A stretch of 64,000 bases of DNA, from contig NZ_QYLP01000094.1 of NCBI RefSeq assembly GCF_003614925.1, positions 1 through 64,000 on the forward strand. The letters run 5' to 3'. The notes beneath the pieces are model-generated. The model was not told where the DNA came from, did no database searches, and worked only from the letters and a program-made list of their open reading frames with translations. Source of the DNA: Arthrobacter celericrescens (lineage in GTDB: Bacteria > Actinomycetota > Actinomycetes > Actinomycetales > Micrococcaceae). The position numbers and the translations under genes were made by a program. Shown in pieces: positions 1 to 5,856 of the stretch; position 1 is the stretch's first letter, and each line of letters starts with the position of its first letter.

Positions 1-82
1 ATGTCAGATACCTCCACTAAGCCCCGGAGGTCCTCCTCACTTCAAGACTTCTGTCACCAACGTCATGGCCGAGTACAGCTAG
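1..82 (+). other. Possible 3' end of an upstream gene
   Basis: A reading frame open from base 2 ends at a TAG at 80-82, giving a tail that finishes in TSVTNVMAEYS. It would be the C-terminus of a plus-strand gene that starts outside the window and converges on the PfkB kinase, with the two stop codons overlapping. I do not recognise a family from so short a tail. The open stretch could also be chance in high-GC DNA. Confidence 0.3.
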
Positions 83-1002
83 CGCGCCATTCCGGCGAGC
101 AGTTCACGGTGCGTGGGTGGGTTCGCGCCGGGCCGGCTGACGGTGATGGACGCCGCCATTGAAGCCGTCTGGCCGATCCGCTCCAGCACGGTCGGGGCGA
201 GCCCTTCGCTGCCGCGCAGCAGCAGGCCCATGATGAGGGCGGACATGTAGGAATCCCCGGCACCGATGGTGTCGGCCACCACCGAACGAACGGCCGGCAC
301 GGTGAGCTGTGTGGCCCGGGTGGCCATGAGCGAGCCGCTGCCGCCGCGGGTGACCACGGCCAGGTCCGCACCCAGGCCAAGGATGCGCTCGGCGGCTTCC
401 TCGAGGGACTTGCCCGGGTAGAGCCAGCCGGCATCGTCTTCGCTGAGCTTCACGACGTCGGACAGCGGAACGAGGCCCTCGAAGATTCCGAGCGCCTCGG
501 CGTGGCTGCCGAGGAGGTCGGCGCGGATGTTCGGGTCGAAGGTGACCATGCAGCCACCCTGGGCCTGTTCCAGCAGGTTCCGCACCACGCGGGCCCCGGG
601 CTCCAGGAACGCTGCGATCGAGCCGGTGTGCAGGATCTTCGGCGCGTACGGCAGGGTGGCCGGGGGAAGCGCCCATTCGATCTCGAAGGTGTACTCGGCT
701 GAACCGTCGGCCGCGATCTCGGCGGTCGCCGTCGCCGTCCGTGCCAGCGACTGGGAGCCCGGCAGCAGCACGACCCCCGCGCTGCCGAGGTGCGCCGCGA
801 TGGCCTCGCCGCGGGAGTCGCGGCCGACGGCGGTGAGCAGGCCGACGCTGACGTCGAGCCGGCCCAGGCCGTAGGCGACGTTCGCCGGGGAACCGCCCGG
901 GTATTCGGTCTGGCCGTCGGGCGAGTCGACGATGTCGATGAGTGCTTCGCCGACCACGACGACGTCGAGCGGCTCCGGCGAAACGGCTTCGGTGGGGTTC
1001 AT
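79..1002 (-). CDS. PfkB-family carbohydrate kinase (fructokinase-like)
   Basis: Predicted 307-residue sugar kinase of the PfkB/ribokinase family, which phosphorylates a sugar with ATP in the cytoplasm. The N-terminal substrate motif GGSPANVAYGLGRL and the C-terminal anion-hole/catalytic-base motif DTIGAGDSYMSALI are both present, and the length fits the family. I start at the ATG at 1002 (MNPTEAVSPEP) because it overlaps the stop of the upstream LacI gene as ATGA; the longer open frame upstream lies inside that gene. The coupling implies one operon, so the kinase probably acts on the inducer of the regulator or a product of it. Fructose is the likeliest substrate from sequence style, but ribose or another ketose cannot be excluded. 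Confidence 0.88.
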   Translation of the reverse strand: MNPTEAVSPEPLDVVVVGEALIDIVDSPDGQTEYPGGSPANVAYGLGRLDVSVGLLTAVGRDSRGEAIAAHLGSAGVVLLPGSQSLARTATATAEIAADGSAEYTFEIEWALPPATLPYAPKILHTGSIAAFLEPGARVVRNLLEQAQGGCMVTFDPNIRADLLGSHAEALGIFEGLVPLSDVVKLSEDDAGWLYPGKSLEEAAERILGLGADLAVVTRGGSGSLMATRATQLTVPAVRSVVADTIGAGDSYMSALIMGLLLRGSEGLAPTVLERIGQTASMAASITVSRPGANPPTHRELLAGMAR

Positions 1003-2123
1003 GGCTTCCTTCGTTTTTCGGGTTTCCGGTTGCGCGGTTTGTTGGGGGGCGCGACCGACTGGCGTTCGATCAGGGGGCATTCCAGGAGTTCTGTGCGCGG
1101 ACCGCCGGCTCGCGGACCGGCCGCACCCGATCCAGCCGCGCCCGATCCTGCCGCGCCCGATCCAGCAAGGACCAGTTCGACGGCGCGCCTGCCCATCTCC
1201 ACGAAGGGCAGTTCCAGCGTGGTCAGGCCGGGCCGCAGGTTCGGGGCGAGCGTTTCCTGGTTGTCGAATCCAACCACCGAGACGTCGTCCGGAACCCCGA
1301 GTCCCAGCGAGTCCAGGGCTTGGTACGCGCCCCAAGCGGTGCGGTCGTTGGCGCAGAAGACCGCGGTGGGCGGCTCGTCCAGGGCCATGAGCTCCAGCGT
1401 GTTCGCGTAGCCGCCGGCCACCTCGCCCTCGCCGTTGCGCTGCAGGCGCGGATCGGGCCCGACACCGGCGTCGGCGAGCGCACGCAGGTACCCGTTGCGG
1501 CGGCCGGCAGCGGCCGGCAGCGCGTCGTCGTCGGGAATCCCGATGTTGATCATCGCGATCCGCCGGTGCCCGGCGTCGAGCAAGCGCCTGGTGGCGGTGT
1601 AGCCGCCCAGCTCCTCATCGGGGGCGATGCTGGGGAGCCTGCCGCTGCGGTCGCGCGAGTTGAGCACGACGGCGGGCACCTCGCCCAGCGCCTCGGGCAC
1701 CTCGAGCACGCGGTGGTACATCCCGGCATAGACGACGCCGGCCACCTTATAGGACAGCATGGTCTCCAGGGAGGACTTTTCGAGCGCCTTGTCCCCTCCG
1801 GTATTCACGGTCAGCAGGAGCAGCCCCGCTTCCCAGGCCCGGCCCTGCGCCCCTTCGATGATCTTGCCGGCGAACGGAGCCGTGGCCACGAAGTCCCCCA
1901 CGAAGCCGATCATTCCCGCGACGCCATCTCGCAGCACCTTGGCGTGGGCGTTCGTGCGGTAGCCGAGCTGCCTGGCCGCGTCCTGAACGCGGTGCCGGGT
2001 CTCTTCGGAAAACCGGGTTCCGGAGGCGTCGTTGAGCACGAGGGAAACCGTGGCCTGCGAGACTCCGGCGGCGGCCGCGACGTCATGCATCGTGGGGCCT
2101 GTCCTGTTGCCGGCGCGGCTCAT
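999..2123 (-). CDS. LacI-family transcriptional regulator
   Basis: A 374-residue LacI/GalR repressor. The N-terminal helix-turn-helix reads MHDVAAAAGVSQATVSLVLN, followed by the hinge and a periplasmic-binding-protein-like effector domain with the usual VFCANDRTAWGAYQAL and DDVSVVGFDN segments. It is coupled to the kinase gene by an ATGA overlap and is preceded by a GTTAT-ACGC-ATAAC palindrome, so autoregulated control of the two-gene operon is likely. Oddly, residues around 335-350 are a tandem GSGAA repeat encoded by a near-perfect DNA repeat at about 1115-1170. It lies after the effector domain and is followed by the usual C-terminal ERQS segment. The effector is unknown; fructose or a phosphorylated fructose would fit the kinase. 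Confidence 0.9.
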   Translation of the reverse strand: MSRAGNRTGPTMHDVAAAAGVSQATVSLVLNDASGTRFSEETRHRVQDAARQLGYRTNAHAKVLRDGVAGMIGFVGDFVATAPFAGKIIEGAQGRAWEAGLLLLTVNTGGDKALEKSSLETMLSYKVAGVVYAGMYHRVLEVPEALGEVPAVVLNSRDRSGRLPSIAPDEELGGYTATRRLLDAGHRRIAMINIGIPDDDALPAAAGRRNGYLRALADAGVGPDPRLQRNGEGEVAGGYANTLELMALDEPPTAVFCANDRTAWGAYQALDSLGLGVPDDVSVVGFDNQETLAPNLRPGLTTLELPFVEMGRRAVELVLAGSGAAGSGAAGSGAAGPRAGGPRTELLECPLIERQSVAPPNKPRNRKPEKRRKP

Positions 2124-2172
2124 GGGGCTACCTGTCTGCGGAGTCCGCGGGGCTGGGAAGATGAAGTTTCAA

Positions 2173-2200
2173 GGCTTGGGTTATACGCATAACTCGAGCC
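2173..2200. promoter_or_regulatory. Candidate LacI operator before the regulator-kinase operon
   Basis: GTTATACGCATAAC at 2180-2193 has 5-bp perfect arms round an ACGC centre, and the flanks GGCT (2173) and AGCC (2200) extend the symmetry. It lies 57 nt upstream of the LacI gene start and 69 nt before the divergent metallopeptidase gene, so it could control both directions. The binding protein is inferred from position. Confidence 0.5.
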
Positions 2201-2261
2201 TCGAAAACTGTATCCTCCGTCACTCTGCAGCGTCAACGGCCGCAGCGGTTAGAGTCGAAGA

Positions 2262-2678
2262 ATGTCCTCCCAACTGCCTCCCGGCCTGCCGATCCGCCCC
2301 GACGGGACGCCCTTCGACATGTCCGAGGAAGACTTCGAGGCGGCGGTGAGCGATGCCCTGCTCCTGATCCCGCGCAGGCTCGCCCGGGCCATGGACAACG
2401 TGGCGGTCTTCATCGAAGATGACTACGTCCCCGGGCCGGACGAAGACCCGGACACCGTGCTTCTCGGGCTCTACGAGGGCGTGCCGCTGACCGAACGGGA
2501 CTCCTGGTGGGAGGCCGGTTCCCTGCCGGACCGGATCACGATCTTCCGGCAGCCCATCCTGGACATCTGCTCGTCCCGGCAGGAAGTGATCGATGAGGTG
2601 GCGGTCACCGTGGTCCACGAGATCGCCCACCACTTCGGCATCAGCGACGAGCGCCTGCACGAACTCGGCTGGGACTAA
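2262..2678 (+). CDS. Minimal zincin-like metallopeptidase family protein
   Basis: A 138-residue soluble protein with the zinc-protease signature HEIAHHFGI, H119-E120-xx-H123. Actinobacteria carry short conserved proteins of this kind, annotated as metallopeptidase family proteins, in which the zinc site sits near the C-terminus. The sequence is acidic and has no signal peptide or membrane segment, so it is cytoplasmic. The biological substrate is not known for the family. It is transcribed away from the LacI operon and ends 32 nt before the metal exporter gene. The start ATG at 2262 gives the usual family length. Confidence 0.85.
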   Translation: MSSQLPPGLPIRPDGTPFDMSEEDFEAAVSDALLLIPRRLARAMDNVAVFIEDDYVPGPDEDPDTVLLGLYEGVPLTERDSWWEAGSLPDRITIFRQPILDICSSRQEVIDEVAVTVVHEIAHHFGISDERLHELGWD

Positions 2679-2710
2679 GGCGTCCGACAGGCCCGCGCTA
2701 GCCTTAGAGC

Positions 2711-3631
2711 ATGGGGCACGACCACAACCACGCGCACGGCATCACGGCAACGGGGAAGCACCGGAAGCGGCTCATCGCTGTCCTGGGCATCACCCTGGCG
2801 GTGGTGCTGGTCCAGGTGGCGGGCGCCGTCGTTTCCGGTTCGCTGGCGCTGCTCGCAGACGCCGGCCACATGCTCTCGGACGCGGCGGGCGTCTTCATCG
2901 CGCTGATGGCGGCGTGGGTGGCCACCCGCCCGCCCAGCGATCAGCGCACTTATGGCTACCAGCGCGCCGAGGTGCTGGCGGCCCTGGCGAACGCGTTGAT
3001 CCTCCTCGTCATTTCCGTGGTGATCCTCATCGAGGCCATCCGCCGCTTCGGCGACTCCCCCGAAATCCACACGGACACCATGCTCTATGCAGCGATCCTG
3101 GGCGCCGTGGCAAACCTGGTGTCTCTGCTGATCCTTCGCGGTTCCCAGGAGGAGAGCCTCAACCTGCGCGGAGCGTACCTCGAAGTGCTCGGTGACCTGC
3201 TGGGATCCATTGCCGTCATCGCCGCGGCCGTGGTCATCATGTTCACGGATTTCCAGGCCGCCGACCCCATCGCGTCCATCCTGATCGCGCTGATGATCCT
3301 GCCCCGGGCCTGGCACCTGCTCCGCGACGTGGTGGACGTGCTCCTGGAGGCCAGCCCCAAGGGCGTGGAAGTCAGCATGATCCGCGAGCACATCCTCTCC
3401 GTGCACGGCGTGGTGGGCGTGCACGACATCCACATCTGGACTATCACCTCCGGTGTCCCGGTGTTCTCGGCCCACGTGGTGGTGGAGGACAGCATCCTCA
3501 ACGCCACCAGCACGGACCGGCTCCTGGACCAGCTGACCTCGTGCCTGGGCTCGCATTTCGACACGGACCACTGCACCTTCCAACTGGAGCCCGCCAGCCA
3601 CTCGGAGCACGAGGCGCACCAGCACGCCTGA
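2711..3631 (+). CDS. Cation diffusion facilitator (CzcD/ZitB-type metal exporter)
   Basis: A 306-residue membrane antiporter expected to export Zn(II) or a related divalent cation in exchange for protons. It has the six-helix CDF core and a cytoplasmic C-terminal ferredoxin-like domain (about residues 205-295), with His-rich ends (HDHNHAHG and HSEHEAHQHA). The TM2 metal motif is H53-xxx-D57, but the matching TM5 motif is E158-xxx-D162 where many zinc CDFs have His-xxx-Asp, which may alter metal choice. TAGCCT ends 6 nt before the ATG with no Shine-Dalgarno sequence, so translation may be leaderless. It converges with the zinc-ribbon gene downstream. Confidence 0.92.
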   Translation: MGHDHNHAHGITATGKHRKRLIAVLGITLAVVLVQVAGAVVSGSLALLADAGHMLSDAAGVFIALMAAWVATRPPSDQRTYGYQRAEVLAALANALILLVISVVILIEAIRRFGDSPEIHTDTMLYAAILGAVANLVSLLILRGSQEESLNLRGAYLEVLGDLLGSIAVIAAAVVIMFTDFQAADPIASILIALMILPRAWHLLRDVVDVLLEASPKGVEVSMIREHILSVHGVVGVHDIHIWTITSGVPVFSAHVVVEDSILNATSTDRLLDQLTSCLGSHFDTDHCTFQLEPASHSEHEAHQHA

Positions 3632-3650
3632 GGGGCACGCGTGGGAGCGC

Positions 3651-3995
3651 CTAGCCCTCGCGGTCGATCTGCAGGTAGCTGAGTCCGCTCACATCAAGCC
3701 AGTACCGGGTGGGGGTCTCCACCAGGCGCAGCAGCACGCCCTCGCAGGAATCGCAGCGCACAACGATTCCCGGGCCGTCGGCGTACACCGTTGCCCGGGC
3801 AACGACGCTGACGGCGCCGCAGTGCTTGCACCGCCCGATCGCTTGGATGATGTCGAAGCGGAACAGCTCCCACAGCGCTCCTGCGGCCGCGTTTCCGTCA
3901 AGATGGGATATCGGATTGCCCGGGACCCCTGCGATGTCCTGGTCCTCGAAGCGCGGGTCTTCGGAGCCCGAAGCCGCACTGCTGTTGCCGCTCAT
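3651..3995 (-). CDS. DUF6510-type zinc-ribbon protein
   Basis: A 114-residue protein with two CxxC pairs (CKHC near residue 56 and CDSC near 81), a likely zinc ribbon. It matches the style of the DUF6510 family found in actinobacteria beside flavin reductases and molybdopterin oxidoreductases, which is exactly its setting here. It is the last gene of a three-gene minus-strand operon and its ATG overlaps the stop of the flavin reductase as ATGA. No function has been assigned to the family. A role in assembly of, or electron delivery to, the molybdoenzyme is only a guess from context. Confidence 0.75.
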   Translation of the reverse strand: MSGNSSAASGSEDPRFEDQDIAGVPGNPISHLDGNAAAGALWELFRFDIIQAIGRCKHCGAVSVVARATVYADGPGIVVRCDSCEGVLLRLVETPTRYWLDVSGLSYLQIDREG

Positions 3996-4729
3996 CGCGT
4001 CCCTCCCGTCCCGCCGAAGCGCTCGGTCTTGATCGTGGCGGCTGGATACCCGGCCTGCACGAGCCATTCTGCGACTGTTTCGACAAACACCGTCTGGCCG
4101 CACACGAAGATGTCCGGGGCGGCATCCACTGGCAGGATGTTCGCCAGGAGGGTTCCTGCGGTGAGCCGCGCCGGAGCGCTTGGCCAGCCCGCGGGCACGC
4201 TGCGGGTGTAGACGTAGTCGACCGAGAACCTGGACGATTCGGCACCCAAGGCCCGCAGTTCCTCCTGGTAGAAACCCGCCTCCGGTGATTTGAGTGAGTA
4301 CAGCAACCGGAACTGCGATGGATTCGACGATGCCTCGTGCGCCCGGACCATCGACATGAGCGGCACCACGCCGGACCCACCGGCGATGAGCTGGACCGGG
4401 TTCGGGTCCGAGGGCCGCCAGACGAACCAGCCGCCCACCGGGCCACGGATCTCCAACTGGTCGCCTACCGCCAGGTCCCTGACCAAATACGGAGAGACCT
4501 CCCCGTCGGCCAGTTCCGCGACCGTGATCTCGAGGACCTCGTCCATCCGCGCGGTGGCCACGGAATAGGACCGCACCGCCGTGTATCCGTCGTCGGCGGT
4601 GAGCCTGATGTCGATGTGCTGGCCGGCGAGGTAGCCGTCCAGGCCGGCCACCCGCAGCCCTATGGTCCTCGATGTCTCGGTTTCGGGAACCCCGCTGACC
4701 ACGTCCGCGACCCGCCACATGGTGCTCAT
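3992..4729 (-). CDS. Ferredoxin reductase-like FAD/NAD(P)-binding oxidoreductase
   Basis: A 245-residue protein of the ferredoxin-NADP reductase fold. The FAD-binding motif RSYSVAT (R-x-Y-S/T pattern) lies in the N-terminal barrel, the nucleotide-binding segment IAGGSGVVPLMSM in the middle, and the terminal FVCGQTVFVETVAEWLVQAG near the end. No iron-sulfur domain is attached. It probably moves electrons from NAD(P)H to or from the molybdoenzyme encoded just upstream; the gap between the two genes is 10 nt. I chose the ATG at 4729 (MSTMWRVADVVSG) because the longer frame enters the neighbouring gene. It overlaps the downstream zinc-ribbon gene by 4 nt. Confidence 0.85.
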   Translation of the reverse strand: MSTMWRVADVVSGVPETETSRTIGLRVAGLDGYLAGQHIDIRLTADDGYTAVRSYSVATARMDEVLEITVAELADGEVSPYLVRDLAVGDQLEIRGPVGGWFVWRPSDPNPVQLIAGGSGVVPLMSMVRAHEASSNPSQFRLLYSLKSPEAGFYQEELRALGAESSRFSVDYVYTRSVPAGWPSAPARLTAGTLLANILPVDAAPDIFVCGQTVFVETVAEWLVQAGYPAATIKTERFGGTGGTR

Positions 4730-4739
4730 CGGGCGGGCC

Positions 4740-5336
4740 TCACGAGTAGCGCTCTTCCCGCCACGGATCACCGTGCAGGTGGTAGCCGTTGGATTCCCAA
4801 AAACCCGGAACATCGTCCTGCGTCAGCTCGATGCCGTGGACCCACTTGGCGCTTTTCCAGAAGTAGAGGTGCGGCACGAGCAGGCGGGCGGGACCGCCGT
4901 GGGCCCGCTCCAGGGGCTCGCCGTCGAATTCCCAAGCGACCCAGGCACGTCCGCCCAGCAGGTCATTGAGCGGCACGTTGGTGGTGTACCCGCCGTAGGA
5001 GTGGGCTGTCGCGAAGCCGCTCCGCGTGTCCACGTCCTCGAACAAGGTATCCAGGGACACTCCCCGCCAGGAGGTGCCCAGCCGGGACCAACTGGTCACG
5101 CAATGGATGTCGGCGTGGATCTCGGCCTGGGGAAGCGCCATGAAGGACTCCCACGACCAGGCATGGCGCTGGCCCGTCTCCGTGGTGATGAAGAATTCCC
5201 AGTCCGCCAGGGGAATGTTCGGCGCGGGCCCGGCGGTGAGCACCGGAAAAGTTTCCGTCTGGTGCTGCCCCGGCGGTAACGCCGGATTGCCGCCGCGTCG
5301 TCTCCCGTGAAAACCGGACGAAATGATTCCCATCAT
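4740..5336 (-). CDS. Sulfite oxidase-like molybdopterin-dependent oxidoreductase
   Basis: A 198-residue protein with the oxidoreductase molybdopterin-binding fold of the sulfite oxidase/YedY family. The molybdenum-ligating cysteine is C79 in HCVTSWSRLGTSW. It lacks the dimerisation domain of eukaryotic sulfite oxidase and has no Tat signal, so it appears to be a small cytoplasmic member. The reaction is unknown. The start is either of two adjacent ATGs, 5336 or 5333; a GGAGG sits 3 nt before the first and 6 nt before the second, so the second is also likely. It heads the operon with the flavin reductase and the zinc-ribbon protein. Confidence 0.85.
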   Translation of the reverse strand: MMGIISSGFHGRRRGGNPALPPGQHQTETFPVLTAGPAPNIPLADWEFFITTETGQRHAWSWESFMALPQAEIHADIHCVTSWSRLGTSWRGVSLDTLFEDVDTRSGFATAHSYGGYTTNVPLNDLLGGRAWVAWEFDGEPLERAHGGPARLLVPHLYFWKSAKWVHGIELTQDDVPGFWESNGYHLHGDPWREERYS

Positions 5337-5381
5337 GCACCTCCACTGCGGAAGCTCCGGCCGACTGTGATCGGTTCCCTC

Positions 5382-5432
5382 ACGATAGGGCAAGCGCCCG
5401 GCCGGGTCCAGAAGTCCGACCGGTCCAGAAGT
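5382..5432 (-). promoter_or_regulatory. Candidate promoter and direct repeats before the molybdoenzyme operon
   Basis: On the minus strand TGGACC (5410-5405) and TATCGT (5387-5382) are separated by 17 nt and lie 46 nt before the gene. The 11-mer ACTTCTGGACC occurs twice, at plus coordinates 5405-5415 and 5422-5432, the first copy covering the -35. This spacing could suit an activator, but no binding protein is known. Confidence 0.45.
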
Positions 5433-5449
5433 TCGCGCCCGGAAAAGGC

Positions 5450-5845
5450 TCAGCGGATTCCGCTGTCCACAATCAGGGTGATCTGGACTGGACGCTCCGA
5501 GATGACCACGTCCTGTGAGGCCACCGACGCGTAGCCGCCGGCGTTCGTTGCCCTGATGACGTAGTTGCCGTCGGGCAGCGTCAGGCTGAAGGCGCCCGCC
5601 GTATCGGTGGCCGTCGACCCGCGGACAGTGTCCCCGGCCAGGGCGACGACAGACGCTCCGGACACCGGGCGCGGCGCGCACTCCATGCCCGGGCGCTCCA
5701 CCGGGCACACCGGTGCTGTGAGGACGTAACCGGTGACCGTGCCGGAGTGGCCGGCCGGCTGCCCGGAGTCGCCGGCGCAGCCACACAGCAATGCGGCAGC
5801 TGCGGCCACCAAGGCCAACCCGATCCGTGCCACGACGCCCACCAA
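5450..5845 (-). CDS. Secreted lipoprotein with carboxypeptidase-regulatory-like domain
   Basis: A 131-residue protein with a lipoprotein signal peptide ending in the lipobox LLCGC (Cys at about 22), so it should be anchored outside the membrane. The mature part contains GTVTGYVLTAPVCPVE and a beta-sandwich segment with FSLTLPDGNYVIRATNAGGY, typical of carboxypeptidase-regulatory-like (transthyretin-like) domains. Two further cysteines in the mature part could form a disulfide. It starts 11 nt after the stop of the PEP-utilising enzyme, so it may be co-transcribed, but the functional link is not obvious. A binding or structural role at the cell surface is inferred. Confidence 0.75.
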   Translation of the reverse strand: MVGVVARIGLALVAAAAALLCGCAGDSGQPAGHSGTVTGYVLTAPVCPVERPGMECAPRPVSGASVVALAGDTVRGSTATDTAGAFSLTLPDGNYVIRATNAGGYASVASQDVVISERPVQITLIVDSGIR

Positions 5846-5856
5846 TCCGAACCGCG

